A stretch of DNA of 64,000 nt from Candidatus Pantoea gossypiicola (GTDB taxonomy: Bacteria; Pseudomonadota; Gammaproteobacteria; Enterobacterales; Enterobacteriaceae), in contig NZ_VWVM01000013.1 of the NCBI RefSeq assembly GCF_008632075.1, positions 1-64,000 of the forward strand, written 5' to 3'. Each line of letters opens with the position of its first letter. Position 1 is the stretch's first letter. Below the pieces are notes generated by a model. The model did not search any database, was not told the DNA's origin, and saw only the letters and a program-made list of their open reading frames with translations. Made by a program: the position numbers and the translations under genes. Below are positions 50,587-60,520 of the stretch, in pieces.

Positions 50587-50901
50587 TTACTCCGGTTTAA
50601 AGAAACGTTCTTCCAGCAACTGACGCAGCTGGTCGGACTGTTTACCAAAGATCGCATGAACCTCATGTCCCAGGATCACTACACCAATCGCTCCCGCTTT
50701 CTGCAATCCCGCCGTATCCACCGCTTTAAGCGATGTCACCTTCACCCGCAGCCGGGTTAAACAGGCGTCCACCTGCTGAATATTGTCACGTCCGCCAAAA
50801 CAGTTCACCAGACGCTCCAGTAGCGCGCTGTCTACCTCAAGCTCTTCCACCGTCAGCGGCTGCCGGCTGAAATATTGCTTAAACGATTTGAGACTCAACA
50901 T
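50587..50901 (-). CDS. Free-standing PTS EIIB domain, glucose type
   Basis: From the ATG at 50901 (GGAG upstream) the product is 104 aa. The EIIB core has the phospho-Cys C47 in NIQQVDACLTRLRVKV, followed by VDTAGLQKAGAIGVVILGHE, as in glucose-family PTS enzymes. No EIIC or EIIA domain is encoded nearby. Its position after the galactan genes, reading in the same direction as ganB, suggests it is the end of that operon. Possible roles are phosphosignalling or partnering a distant EIIC. Confidence 0.85.
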   Translation of the reverse strand: MLSLKSFKQYFSRQPLTVEELEVDSALLERLVNCFGGRDNIQQVDACLTRLRVKVTSLKAVDTAGLQKAGAIGVVILGHEVHAIFGKQSDQLRQLLEERFFKPE

Positions 50902-51114
50902 GTGGTTCTCCTTCAGAGGATAAAAAGGCGGGCAACTGCCCGCCACTCACGACTGATAAATGAAAACGAGGGATACATGCCCGGGGCTGCTCACAAAATA
51001 TACACGACTCCTGCGATCAGCCTCTAAAAAACCTGCCCTACATCAACAGTAAAACCCAGCTCTTCCTACAGACAATGGCCAAACCCAAAGCGATGGGGGC
51101 ATATGCTTCCCTTA

Positions 51115-53172
51115 CTACAGCGGCCCACTCAGAACCCGACATCCCCACGGCCCAAGCGTCAGCGATTCCCCCACACCCGAGCCATCAATCAAATCACGCA
51201 GCCCTGCTGGCAACGACACCTGCTGCGTCTGACCGGTAAAGTTCTGCACAAACAGAAACGCCTGTTCACCATCAGTTCGCCGCTGAACGACTACACCAGG
51301 CGGAAGATCAGTCGACAGCGCACGCGGTAACCCAAGTTGCTTAATCAGCGCACCATAAAAATCCCGATGGAACGGCAGATCATTACGCGACGCGATATAC
51401 CAGGCTTTACCCTGACCGAACCGATTCACCGTCACCGCCGGGGTTCCGGCATAAAAATCACTCTCGTAACTGGCCAGCGCCGTGGCCCCTTCCAGATGAA
51501 TATGCTCGCAAAGCTCCCGCGCCTGATAGGGCCCGCTCAGACCCAGCTCATTACCGCGCACCCCGCGCACCCCGTTAAACTCCTCATCCGTCAGACTATC
51601 GATCTCTTCTGACCAGATGCCGAGCAGCGGTCGCAGCGGCCCCGGAAATCCTCCCAGATAACAGAGATCGCTCTCATTCACGATACCGCTCCAGTAGCTG
51701 GCGACGAAATGCCCGCCCCGCTCAACATGCTGCTCAACCCGCGCCGCAAAACCGTCGCGCACCATATAGAGCATCGGCGCTATCACCAGATCGTAACCGC
51801 TGAGATCGCTATCGCCGTTTATCACCTCTACCGCAACACCCTGCTCCCAGAACGCGCGGTAATGCTCGTTTACCGTACGCTCATAATGCAGACCAAGATT
51901 GCGTGGACCCTGTGCGTTATCCATCGCCCAGCGACTTTCCCAGTCGAAAATAATCGCGACGCGCGCCTCAACCCGACTGCCCATCACCGGCGTCATCGCC
52001 GCCAGCATCCGGCCCAGCTCACTCACTTCACGCCCGGTTCGCGTATCTATATGACCGACATGATCGACCACCGCGCCGTGAAACTTTTCGACCGACCCCC
52101 GACTTTTGCGCCACTGGAAATACTGCACCGCGTCCGCACCATGCGCCACTGCCTGCAGTGAAGAGAGAATATGCATTCCCGGCTTCTTCAGCTTACTGGT
52201 CGGCTGCCAGTTCGTTGAGCCAGGCGTCGACTCCATTAATACAAACGGCTTGCCCTGTTTCAGGGTGCGCATCAAATCGTGATACATCGCGGTGTAACAG
52301 GCGAGCGTGGTCTCATCCTTCTCGTTGTGCCACATCGGGTAGCTGTCCCAGGAAATAAAATCGAGCGCCGATGCCAGCTTCCAGTAATCGTAGTCGTAGA
52401 AATACTCCATAAAATTGGTGGTCGCGGGCAGATCGGGATTCGCCTGTTTCAGAGGCTTAATCTCCTCACGACAGAAGTCAGTCACCTGATCGGTCATAAA
52501 TCGCCGCCAGTCCAGATTCAGACCATGAATCGACATCTCGCCCTGCGGAGCAGGCGACACAATCTGTGACCAGTCTGTATAGGTGTGGCTCCAGAAATCA
52601 CTCCACCAGGCGAGATTCAGCTTCTCCAGCGTCTCATAGCGACGCTGCAGCCAGCCGCGAAAAGCCTGCTGACAGCGATCGCAATGACACTCCCCGCCAT
52701 ACTCATTAGAGATATGCCAGCCGACCACCGCCGGATGATGCGCGTAACGCGCGGCCAGTCTGGTGTTTATCGCCTGTACTTTCTGGCGATAAACTGGCGA
52801 GCTCATACAGTGATTATGGCGACCACCATGCAGGGCGGGCACGCGATCGCGCCCCACGCGCAACACCTCCGGATACGCCTGCGACATCCAGGCAGGTCTG
52901 GCCCCGCTCGGTGTGGCGAGAAACACGGAAATCCCCTGCAGCCAGAGCGTATCGATCACCTCATCCAGCCAGCCAAACTCATAGCGTCCCTCTTCCGGCT
53001 CCAGCTTCGCCCAGCTGAAAATACCTACCGACATCACGTTGCAGTTCGCCTGCTTCATCATCGCGACGTCGTCATCAATAATGCCCGGCTGGTGCGCCCA
53101 CTGTTCCGGATTGTAGTCAGCACCATGCAGCAGCCGGTTAACCCGGGCGCTCAGCGGGGGAAATTTATTCAT
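51115..53172 (-). CDS. ganB: GH42 beta-galactosidase / exo-galactanase
   Basis: The 685-aa GH42 enzyme has acid/base E157 (WHISNEYGGECHCDRC) and nucleophile E314 (VLMESTPGSTNW). The cysteines after E157 (C162, C164, C167) are the zinc cluster of the family. No signal peptide, so it is cytosolic and would cut imported galactooligosaccharides to galactose. The symbol follows Dickeya usage; in Bacillus nomenclature the GH42 enzyme is GanA. Confidence 0.9.
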   Translation of the reverse strand: MNKFPPLSARVNRLLHGADYNPEQWAHQPGIIDDDVAMMKQANCNVMSVGIFSWAKLEPEEGRYEFGWLDEVIDTLWLQGISVFLATPSGARPAWMSQAYPEVLRVGRDRVPALHGGRHNHCMSSPVYRQKVQAINTRLAARYAHHPAVVGWHISNEYGGECHCDRCQQAFRGWLQRRYETLEKLNLAWWSDFWSHTYTDWSQIVSPAPQGEMSIHGLNLDWRRFMTDQVTDFCREEIKPLKQANPDLPATTNFMEYFYDYDYWKLASALDFISWDSYPMWHNEKDETTLACYTAMYHDLMRTLKQGKPFVLMESTPGSTNWQPTSKLKKPGMHILSSLQAVAHGADAVQYFQWRKSRGSVEKFHGAVVDHVGHIDTRTGREVSELGRMLAAMTPVMGSRVEARVAIIFDWESRWAMDNAQGPRNLGLHYERTVNEHYRAFWEQGVAVEVINGDSDLSGYDLVIAPMLYMVRDGFAARVEQHVERGGHFVASYWSGIVNESDLCYLGGFPGPLRPLLGIWSEEIDSLTDEEFNGVRGVRGNELGLSGPYQARELCEHIHLEGATALASYESDFYAGTPAVTVNRFGQGKAWYIASRNDLPFHRDFYGALIKQLGLPRALSTDLPPGVVVQRRTDGEQAFLFVQNFTGQTQQVSLPAGLRDLIDGSGVGESLTLGPWGCRVLSGPL

Positions 53173-53213
53173 ACCTGTTCCTCAGAGGAAAAGATCAGCG
53201 TGAGTGCTGATAG

Positions 53214-54407
53214 TTAATGAAAAACCTGCAGCGAAGGCAGCGCCTTGCCGTGACAGTCAAACAGCGCCTGATTCTCGCGGGCGTTACCCTGTTTCCATTC
53301 GTCGTGGATATATTTCATGCCGACGGGCGTAGCCCAGGTATTACCGGGCGCGGGGATCCACGCCGGTTCCCAGTAGACTACGCCCTTGCCGCGATGGTCC
53401 GGCACCGCCAGCACCGCTTTAATCAGGTCATGCAGATAGGCCGCCTGCCCCGCGACCGTGCCGGGATAGCCGCCTGCCTGCTCCTCTTTGGCCTGGAAAC
53501 TGTTCTCAGCACTGTCACAGTTTTCCAGCGTGTAGCCATAGGCGGCTTCCACCACCATCACGTCTTTGTCATAGCGCCGGGAGATATCATCCATGTTGGC
53601 TTTCAGGGCGCTGATGGGGCCGTTCCAGTAGGTGTACATCGACAGACCGATCACATCGAACGGCACATCACGCTTAATGATTTCATCGAACCACCAGCGG
53701 AACGTATCGTTTTTAGTCCCCTCAGCCAGATGCAGCATGATCTTCACCTGATGCGGATCGCTAAGGTTCTCGCGCAACCCGCTGATGCCCGCCTTCAGCA
53801 GGCCCGCCAGCCGATCAAACTCGCCGCCGTTCTGGCCCCAGCTCTTGCCTTCAGGCCAGAGCATGCCGCCGTTAAGTTCGTTGCCAATCTGCACGATATC
53901 CGGCATAACGCCCTCCGCTTTAAAGCGGCTGATGGTGTCTCGGGTATAGTCATGCACACGCGTTTCCAGCTGCGGAAAGGCCAGTGACTGCCATGCTTTG
54001 GGCTTGAACTGCTTGCCAGGATCGGTCCAGAAGTCGCTGTAGTGAATATCCAGCAGCAGCTTAAGTCCCGCCGCTTTCACGCGCTTCGCCAGCGCCAGTG
54101 TGGTCGCCAGGTCATTGCCGCCACCGCCGTAGGTCTGGCCGCTACCGTCAGTGGGATCGACCCATAGCCGCAGCCGGATAGTGTTAATGCCGCTGGCTTT
54201 CAGAATGGCGATAGCATCCTGCTGCTGGTTATCCGCGTTGTAGAATTTCGCGCCCTGCTTCTCGAGTTCTGCCAGTGAAGAGATGTCCGCACCTTTGATA
54301 AAATCGGCGGGCCACGGCCCGGCAGAGGCGATAACAGGCTGATCGGCGGCGAGCAGCGGCGTCGCCCAGGCCAGCGCCAGGGCGAGAATCAATGTTTTGG
54401 GCGTCAT
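53214..54407 (-). CDS. ganA: GH53 endo-beta-1,4-galactanase, secreted
   Basis: The 397-aa product has a signal peptide (MTPKTLILALALAWATPLLA). The GH53 catalytic domain has acid/base E177 (IVQIGNELNGGMLWPEGKSW) and nucleophile E287 (VMVVEAAYGYTLEN). It would cut pectic 1,4-galactan side chains to short oligomers in the periplasm or outside. It is three bases after ganG. Called GanA in Dickeya, GanB in Bacillus. Confidence 0.92.
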   Translation of the reverse strand: MTPKTLILALALAWATPLLAADQPVIASAGPWPADFIKGADISSLAELEKQGAKFYNADNQQQDAIAILKASGINTIRLRLWVDPTDGSGQTYGGGGNDLATTLALAKRVKAAGLKLLLDIHYSDFWTDPGKQFKPKAWQSLAFPQLETRVHDYTRDTISRFKAEGVMPDIVQIGNELNGGMLWPEGKSWGQNGGEFDRLAGLLKAGISGLRENLSDPHQVKIMLHLAEGTKNDTFRWWFDEIIKRDVPFDVIGLSMYTYWNGPISALKANMDDISRRYDKDVMVVEAAYGYTLENCDSAENSFQAKEEQAGGYPGTVAGQAAYLHDLIKAVLAVPDHRGKGVVYWEPAWIPAPGNTWATPVGMKYIHDEWKQGNARENQALFDCHGKALPSLQVFH

Positions 54408-54410
54408 GAT

Positions 54411-55262
54411 TTATCCTTTAGTACTGCCTGAAGCCAGGCCAGAGACGAAGTATTTCTGCAAAGCCAGATAAAACACGGCTACCGGGACAGCGATCAGCAC
54501 AGCTCCCGCCGCATAGGTGGTGTAACTGGCACCCATTTTTTGCGACACCAGGTTGTAGAGGCCAATCGGCAGCGTGAACTGTTCCGGCGTGCGCAGAATG
54601 GTGCTGGAGAGAATGAAATCGCCCAGCGGCCCCGTGAACGAAAACAGTGCAACGACCGCCAGAATCGGCTTCGACAGCGGCATGATGATCTCAACAAAGA
54701 TGCGGAAGTTGCCCGCGCCATCCATGCGCGCTGACTCATCCAGATCTTTGGGAATCGAGTCGAGATAGCCCTTCATCAGATACGTGTTCATCGGGATCAT
54801 CCCGCCGACATAGATCAGTACCAGCGCCAGGTGGCTGTTAATCAATCCCAGCAGTTGCGACAGGACGAAGATCGCGATCAGCGCCGAAAACTGCGGGATC
54901 ATCTGCAGCAGCAGAAACAGCATCAGTCCGTTCTGCCGTCCCTTAAACCGAAAACGGGAAAAGGCGTAAGCGGTACAGCTGACGCTGATTAATGTCAGCA
55001 CCATGGTCAGGAAACTGATTTTCATCGAATTCCAGTACCAGGTCAGGTAAGGCACCGTACCGTTGAACAGGTCGCGATAATGCTGAAGCGACGCATTCTC
55101 CGGAATGATCGAACTGCTGAGCAGACTGTTGCCCGCATTCAGTGATGCCCCTACCGTCCAGACCAGCGGATAAATGATGATGGTCGAGACGGCCAGCACC
55201 ACCAGCCAGGTCAGCGACAGGCGTATCCACCTTTCGCGTTTAATACTGCCGGACTTCGCCAT
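54411..55262 (-). CDS. ganG: ABC permease (MalG type) for galactooligosaccharides
   Basis: From the ATG at 55262 (GGGAG upstream) the product is 283 aa with six predicted helices. The EAA loop is KDLDESARMDGAGNFRIFVEIIMPLSKP, the coupling segment to the ATPase; the C-terminus FVSGLASGSTKG is typical of MalG. It pairs with the larger permease encoded upstream. Confidence 0.93.
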   Translation of the reverse strand: MAKSGSIKRERWIRLSLTWLVVLAVSTIIIYPLVWTVGASLNAGNSLLSSSIIPENASLQHYRDLFNGTVPYLTWYWNSMKISFLTMVLTLISVSCTAYAFSRFRFKGRQNGLMLFLLLQMIPQFSALIAIFVLSQLLGLINSHLALVLIYVGGMIPMNTYLMKGYLDSIPKDLDESARMDGAGNFRIFVEIIMPLSKPILAVVALFSFTGPLGDFILSSTILRTPEQFTLPIGLYNLVSQKMGASYTTYAAGAVLIAVPVAVFYLALQKYFVSGLASGSTKG

Positions 55263-55272
55263 AACTGCTCCC

Positions 55273-56622
55273 TTACGCCATCTCATCTTGTTTAAACGAC
55301 CGGGTCGCGCGGAACTGCCACAGCGCCAGACCTACCACGAAAATCGACAGCAGAATGGTGATCGTGGCGGCGATAGCATATTGCGACGACGACATGGTGA
55401 GCTTGTAGATCCATGACACCAGAATATCGGTGCCTCCGGCATTCGATCCCGCCACCGCCGGACCACCGTTGTTAAACAGATAAATGATGTTGAAATTATT
55501 AAAGTTGAAGGTGTATTGCGTAATGATGATCGGCGCAATGGCGTAAAGCACCAGCGGCAGCGTGATGGTTTTCAGCCGCGTCCAGGCGCTGGCACCATCC
55601 ATGATTGCCGCCTCATAGAGGTCGTCCGGAATCGCCTGCAGCACCCCGGTGGTCATCGCAAAGACAAACGGGAAGCCGAGCCAGGTCTGCATCATAATCA
55701 GCGCGGTTTTGGTCCAGAACGGATCGGTCATCCAGGCTTTCGGTGCGATGCCAAAGAAGTCGAGAATCGCATTGTTAATCACCCCAAAGCTGTCGTTGAA
55801 CATCCCGGCAAACACCAGAATGGTGACAAAACCCGGCACCGCCCACGGCAGGATAAAGATAGTGCGGATCAGCGGTTTAAAGCGCAGGTCTTTCTGATTG
55901 ACCAGAATCGCCAGCATCACGCCGACGGTGCACTGCAGCGTGGTCGCCAGCAGCGTCCAGACCACCGTCCACTGCAGCACATCGAAGAAGGTGGAACGCC
56001 AGATCGACAGCGTGAAAATGTTGATGAAGTTTTTGAATCCTACCCAGTCCACCAGCTTCGCCGGCGGCGTGTGATAGAGGTTGTAGTTGGTGAAGGCGAT
56101 GGCAAAACCAAACAGAATCGGAAACACCACCACGAACACCAGCAGAATAAAGCCCGGCGAAATCATCAGGTAGGGGAAGCCGTCGCGCAGCAGCAGCTGA
56201 TACTGCTGACGCACGCTGTTAAGCTGCTGCCCCCTGTCGCGCTTAACGCCATTGACCCAGGCATCGCGCACCGACAATCCCCAGATTGCCACGCCAAAGG
56301 CGGCGATCAGCACGCTGATAATTCCCTCCGCCAGCAGGAAAATGGAGTTATCGCGCGGCACCGATTCACCCAGCGTGTATAGCCCCCAGAATCCCTCACG
56401 CAGAAAATCGTAAAAGACGCCGGTAAAACTGCTGAGCAGAATCAGAAAGCACAGGCCTTTCGCCCACTGGCGGTGATAAAACTGGCCGAAGCCAGGCAGC
56501 AGTGCCAGCAACGCACCGGCCGTCGCATGACGACACGGACGCTTAGCGGTCACCAGATGTTCATCGGAAGATATAGCCACACTCTGATCCTTATCCTGTA
56601 CGGTTATCCCGTGAACCGGCAT
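55273..56622 (-). CDS. ganF: ABC permease (MalF type) for galactooligosaccharides
   Basis: The 449-aa product has a long N-terminal part with two extra helices (HATAGALLALLPGFGQFYHR, LCFLILLSSFTGVFYDFL) before the transport core, as in GanF/GanP-type permeases. The EAA loop is DDLYEAAIMDGASAWTRLKT. Its ATG overlaps the stop of the binding-protein gene by one base (TAATG), so translation is coupled. Confidence 0.92.
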   Translation of the reverse strand: MPVHGITVQDKDQSVAISSDEHLVTAKRPCRHATAGALLALLPGFGQFYHRQWAKGLCFLILLSSFTGVFYDFLREGFWGLYTLGESVPRDNSIFLLAEGIISVLIAAFGVAIWGLSVRDAWVNGVKRDRGQQLNSVRQQYQLLLRDGFPYLMISPGFILLVFVVVFPILFGFAIAFTNYNLYHTPPAKLVDWVGFKNFINIFTLSIWRSTFFDVLQWTVVWTLLATTLQCTVGVMLAILVNQKDLRFKPLIRTIFILPWAVPGFVTILVFAGMFNDSFGVINNAILDFFGIAPKAWMTDPFWTKTALIMMQTWLGFPFVFAMTTGVLQAIPDDLYEAAIMDGASAWTRLKTITLPLVLYAIAPIIITQYTFNFNNFNIIYLFNNGGPAVAGSNAGGTDILVSWIYKLTMSSSQYAIAATITILLSIFVVGLALWQFRATRSFKQDEMA

Positions 56623-57842
56623 TACTGGTTGCTGGCCTGCATCGCTTCAATCTGCATGCTGATCTGTTTCACCGCGTTATCCAGTGCCGCTTTTGGCTCC
56701 TGCTTGCCGGAAACGCTCAGCTCCAGCGCCGCATTGGCCGGACCCCACACTTCCTGCATCTCCGGCACGCCTGGCATGGCTGAGGCTCGCGTCGCCTGCA
56801 CCGCGACCGCGTTGGCTTTCTCATCATCTTTGATAATCGGATCGTTCATCAGCGCAGTAACAGGCGGAATCTCCTGGGTTTTCTGATAGCGCGCTTTCAC
56901 GTACTGCGGCTGGTTGATAAAGGTAAGGAACTTCTGTGCCAGCGCCTGATCTTTGCTCCAGGTCGATACCACATAGCCTTTAACGCCCAGGAAGGAACTC
57001 ATCGGCTTGCCGTTTGGCAGTAGCGGCAGGGGTGCCACGCCGTAGTTGATCCCGGCCGCCTGATAAGGCTGAAACGCCCACGGCCCGTTGATCACCGCTG
57101 CCGCTTTCTTCTCGGTAAACAGCGAGTCGATAGCGTTAAGGCCGTTGTCGCCCATGATGCCGCCAGGCAACAATCCTTCGCTGAAGAAGCGCTTCAGGTA
57201 CGTCACCGCCTCCACGCTGCCTGGGGTGTTCAGCCCGATATCCTGAGTGTTAATTGCGCCTTTTGCATCTTTACCAAAAATGTAAGACCCCATGGGTGCC
57301 ATCACGCCCCAGCTGTAGTAAATCTGGTCGAACTTCGCCAGCAGGCCATACTGTTTTGCCTCGCGCTGCTTCTGCGAGAACGCGCGATACTCATCCAGGG
57401 TTTTCAGCGGCGCGGGCAGCAGATCTTTGTTGTAGATCAGCACCAGGGTTTCAACCGCCTTAGGAACGCCGTAGACCACGTTATTCTGTGTGAACGCGGC
57501 CATTGCCGAAGGCGTATAAGCGCTCTGCTCTGCCGCATCGATTTTCAGCGGAGCCAGCAAGCCCTGCACCACCGCACTGCCGAGCTGGTCGTTGGGGATC
57601 ACCAGCACATCCGGGCCGATACCTGCCGGACCATCCAGACGCAGCTTCTCAATCTGCTGCGCAAACGGCATCTCCTGTACTTTCACTTCTACGCCGAACT
57701 GTTTCTGAAAATCGGCGATCGCCGTTTTGATGCCGTCCGATTTCTTAATGTCTTCCCAGACGGTGAGTTGCTGAGCGGCCCAGACGGATTGACTAAGCAT
57801 CATTGCTGACAGGAGTAGCGTTACGCTGATTTTGATTTTCAT
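56622..57842 (-). CDS. ganE: Periplasmic galactooligosaccharide-binding protein (MalE/CycB type)
   Basis: From the ATG at 57842 (GAGG upstream) the product is 406 aa with a signal peptide (MKIKISVTLLLSAMMLSQSV, WAAQQ). The MalE-type signature is DVLVIPNDQLGSAVVQGLLA and YGVPKAVETLVLIYNKDLLP, with a C-terminal NQPQYVKARYQKTQEIPPVT block. It captures galactan oligomers for GanFG and is the first gene of the operon ganEFGAB. Confidence 0.92.
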   Translation of the reverse strand: MKIKISVTLLLSAMMLSQSVWAAQQLTVWEDIKKSDGIKTAIADFQKQFGVEVKVQEMPFAQQIEKLRLDGPAGIGPDVLVIPNDQLGSAVVQGLLAPLKIDAAEQSAYTPSAMAAFTQNNVVYGVPKAVETLVLIYNKDLLPAPLKTLDEYRAFSQKQREAKQYGLLAKFDQIYYSWGVMAPMGSYIFGKDAKGAINTQDIGLNTPGSVEAVTYLKRFFSEGLLPGGIMGDNGLNAIDSLFTEKKAAAVINGPWAFQPYQAAGINYGVAPLPLLPNGKPMSSFLGVKGYVVSTWSKDQALAQKFLTFINQPQYVKARYQKTQEIPPVTALMNDPIIKDDEKANAVAVQATRASAMPGVPEMQEVWGPANAALELSVSGKQEPKAALDNAVKQISMQIEAMQASNQ

Positions 57843-58012
57843 TACCGGCCTCGTGTGAAGGTATGACATTTTTAGCTGTCACTTGCTGTTGTTCTTTTTT
57901 CAGGCACATGCTGAACAGGGATTAATCGGTCATCTATACGTGAATAACGTATCGCATTTGTGCCCTACGCTACGCGGAATGCGTAACGTGCTCCAGCCCG
58001 TTCGCACCAATG

Positions 58013-58028
58013 TGTGATCGCTATTACA
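58013..58028. promoter_or_regulatory. CRP-like site in the ganE/ganK divergent promoter
   Basis: TGTGATCGCTATTACA matches the CRP consensus TGTGA-N6-TCACA with one mismatch (TTACA). It lies 171 bases before ganE and 139 bases before ganK, so it could serve both. The rest of 57843-58166 is promoter-like without a gene. Confidence 0.6.
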
Positions 58029-58166
58029 GAAATCAAAAACAGCGATAGGGCGTACCCTGACGGAACGTTATAGTCAACGCAGGCACCATAAGGGCTGACG
58101 TGGAAACTGACCAACTGTTATACGTCGTACATTTTAGCCGCCAAATTCCTTGCCATGAGGTTCAGT

Positions 58167-59285
58167 ATGTCCAGCATCAGATTGAGAAATGTCACCAAAC
58201 GCTTTGGTAAAACAGAAACGCTGAAAAGTATCGCACTCGATATCGAAGCTGGTGAGTTTGCAGTATTCGTCGGTCCGTCAGGCTGCGGAAAATCCACGCT
58301 GCTGCGGTTGATTGCCGGGCTGGAAGAGATCAGTGACGGTGAGATTCTGATTGGCGATGAGGTGATGAATGATGTAGCGCCCTCGCACCGCGGCGTGGCG
58401 ATGGTGTTTCAGTCTTACGCGCTCTATCCCCATATGACGGTAGCGGAGAATATTGGCTACGGACTGAAAGTGAACGGGCTACCCAAAGCGCAGATTCAGC
58501 ATCAGGTGGAGATGGTGGCGAAGACGCTTCAGCTGGCGCACCTGCTGGATCGTAAACCTAAACAGCTTTCCGGCGGACAGCGTCAGCGTGTCGCCATTGG
58601 TCGCGCCATTGTGCGTAATCCCCGGGTGTTTATGTTTGATGAGCCACTGTCGAACCTGGATGCAGAGCTGCGTGTCGATATGCGGCTGCACATTGCTAAG
58701 CTCCATCAGGAGCTGAAAACCACCATGGTTTATGTGACGCACGATCAGACGGAGGCGATGACGCTGGCCGACAAGATTGTGGTGATGAACTACGGCAAGG
58801 TGGAACAGGTCGGTTCGCCGATGGAACTCTACTACAATCCGATCAACCGCTTCGTAGCGGGTTTTATCGGCTCGCCGAAGATGAACTTCCTGCCCGGGCG
58901 CGTAGAGCAGTGTGGCCCTGGCGGGCTGGTCGCTCTGATCAATGACGGCGAACACCGGCTGCAACTCCCCTCACCTATCAGCCCGCTGCAGCCCGGAGAT
59001 GAGATCACTCTGGGTATCCGGCCGGAACAGTTGCAGATCAACGGCGATGCACCCCTGAATATCGACTTCCACTGCGAGGTCGTGGAACGGCTCGGCAATA
59101 ATACGTATCTGTTTGGTCAGAGCCACGGCCACGACGGCTTTAAGATGCTCCTGCCGGGCGATGTGCATTTCCGCCCTTATCAGACGCTGCGGCCCAGCTT
59201 CCATCCGCACCACTGCATGGTGTTTGATGCCGACGGTGCTCGTATCAGCGCAGATATTGCGATGCCGCAGGTGCGCGCGGCCTGA
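58167..59285 (+). CDS. ganK: ABC transporter ATPase (MalK/UgpC type)
   Basis: From the ATG at 58167 the product is 372 aa. Walker A is GPSGCGKS (36-43), signature LSGGQRQ (134-140), Walker B VFMFDEP (154-160), and H-loop VTHDQTEAM. The C-terminal TOBE region (about 240-370) is of the MalK type. Divergent from ganE, it supplies the ATPase for GanFG. A 9-bp GC hairpin (GGCAGGCTG with CAGCCTGCC, 59300-59330) follows. Confidence 0.93.
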   Translation: MSSIRLRNVTKRFGKTETLKSIALDIEAGEFAVFVGPSGCGKSTLLRLIAGLEEISDGEILIGDEVMNDVAPSHRGVAMVFQSYALYPHMTVAENIGYGLKVNGLPKAQIQHQVEMVAKTLQLAHLLDRKPKQLSGGQRQRVAIGRAIVRNPRVFMFDEPLSNLDAELRVDMRLHIAKLHQELKTTMVYVTHDQTEAMTLADKIVVMNYGKVEQVGSPMELYYNPINRFVAGFIGSPKMNFLPGRVEQCGPGGLVALINDGEHRLQLPSPISPLQPGDEITLGIRPEQLQINGDAPLNIDFHCEVVERLGNNTYLFGQSHGHDGFKMLLPGDVHFRPYQTLRPSFHPHHCMVFDADGARISADIAMPQVRAA

Positions 59286-59299
59286 GGTTTTATGAATCT

Positions 59300-59330
59300 G
59301 GCAGGCTGGATAAGACATCGACAGCCTGCC
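59300..59330. terminator. Hairpin after ganK
   Basis: GGCAGGCTG (59300-59308) and CAGCCTGCC (59322-59330) form a perfect 9-bp stem. No T run follows, so its strength as a terminator is doubtful. Confidence 0.5.
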
Positions 59331-59459
59331 CCTGGCAAATAAAGGTCTGGTCTGCCGGTTCCTGCAGGATTATCCCGTTCACAGGTAGCTGGCTGATATT
59401 ACTGATGGCCAAAACGGACACTGACCTCAGGCTTTACCGGTTAACTGATCAGACCTTCG

Positions 59460-59771
59460 TTAAACCGATCCCTCTTTTTCAATGACCAGCACGCGGGCGA
59501 CACCTTGCGGACGCGCAATATGTTCTATACCTTCGCTGGCATAGAAAATATCACCTGCGGTGAGTGCTCTGCTTTTGATTTTACCGTTTTCTTTGTATTG
59601 CATCTCAACACACCCATCCATGACAGCAAAAACCTCCTGTCCATCATTGATGTGCCATTTATAAGGCTGATCGGTCCAGTGAAGTTTCACGCTGATATTA
59701 TCGAAGCTGGCAATGTGTTGAGCATCCCAGGCTTTAGAGCCGGTAAATGCTTTACTGCGATAAAAGTTCAT
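59460..59771 (-). CDS. Small cupin-domain protein
   Basis: The 103-aa product is a single cupin barrel: WTDQPYKWHINDGQEVFAVM and LTAGDIFYASEGIEHIARP. Of the usual metal ligands, the first His pair is partly replaced (KWH-x-x-x-x-E), so metal binding is uncertain. Monocistronic, convergent with ganK. Such proteins are often sugar- or stress-related; no specific role is apparent. Confidence 0.85.
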   Translation of the reverse strand: MNFYRSKAFTGSKAWDAQHIASFDNISVKLHWTDQPYKWHINDGQEVFAVMDGCVEMQYKENGKIKSRALTAGDIFYASEGIEHIARPQGVARVLVIEKEGSV

Positions 59772-59801
59772 CTTTTCTCTCTCAACAGACGTGATTTAAC
59801 G

Positions 59802-60520
59802 TCATGAATAGCAGAGAGCGTTAGTGTGTTCTATACGCTTGCCGTCTGTTGTCCTGATTTGTCCCTGGGTTGTCCGTTTGATGGTAAAGCTGGGATGTGG
59901 GATTAGAGAACGAGGGCGGGGAAATCGGGTGCGGTTTGAACCTGAGTGTTTTGAAGTCTGAACCCTTTTCTTTATCAGATGACTGCCCGATGAACTCTGT
60001 GTGTGACTAACGCTCTCTTGCGGCATATCCCAGACCCGGGACGGAGCCGATGTCCGCTCTGTGCCAGAAGCGGACATTACCTAATTAAGTACCCGCAGCC
60101 GATGGCCAGCAGTGAGCGTTTGACGATGCAGACGTCGTCAAAGCTGCTATCACCGCACATCAGATAAGTAGCAACCATCGATACTGGTTCTGAAAAAAGT
60201 ATCGCTGTCTGCGGCCGCACAGAACGCCTGGTAAACCTTTGCCGGTACGGCAAGCCAGCGCCTGCACGCCCGTAGTCGCGTCGCATCCCGCGCTTCTGAA
60301 AAGCGCAGATGTAACTTCATGTCTGTTCATAGTGTTCTTCCGGGCAGGTCCCTGATGTAGGGAATATTTGATCGTAAAAGCGCGGGGCCCCCGCACACAT
60401 TGCCTGTACTGGGTAAAATAAAATCGCATATGGCATGCTGTTTACTTGCGGCTAATCCACTGCAAGTCCTTCACTATGAACTGCCCCGGGCGTTTACTGA
60501 AAATTTATAACGTACTGATT
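59802..60520. other. 720-bp stretch with no supported gene
   Basis: Frames here (for example 60077-60286 and 60160-60429 on the minus strand) have irregular composition and no ribosome sites. A perfect 7-bp hairpin GTCCGCT (60052-60058) with AGCGGAC (60069-60075), flanked by TG and AT, resembles short intergenic palindromes scattered in enterobacterial genomes. This looks like decayed or intergenic DNA. Confidence 0.5.

Noticed and set aside
55516..56382. 288-aa plus-strand frame over ganF
   Set aside because: It is long only because of codon bias in the opposite membrane-protein gene; the translation is His/Arg/Gln-rich without domains.
60077..60429. Minus-strand 69- and 89-aa frames
   Set aside because: They overlap each other, lack ribosome sites and have Arg/Cys-rich translations typical of non-coding DNA.
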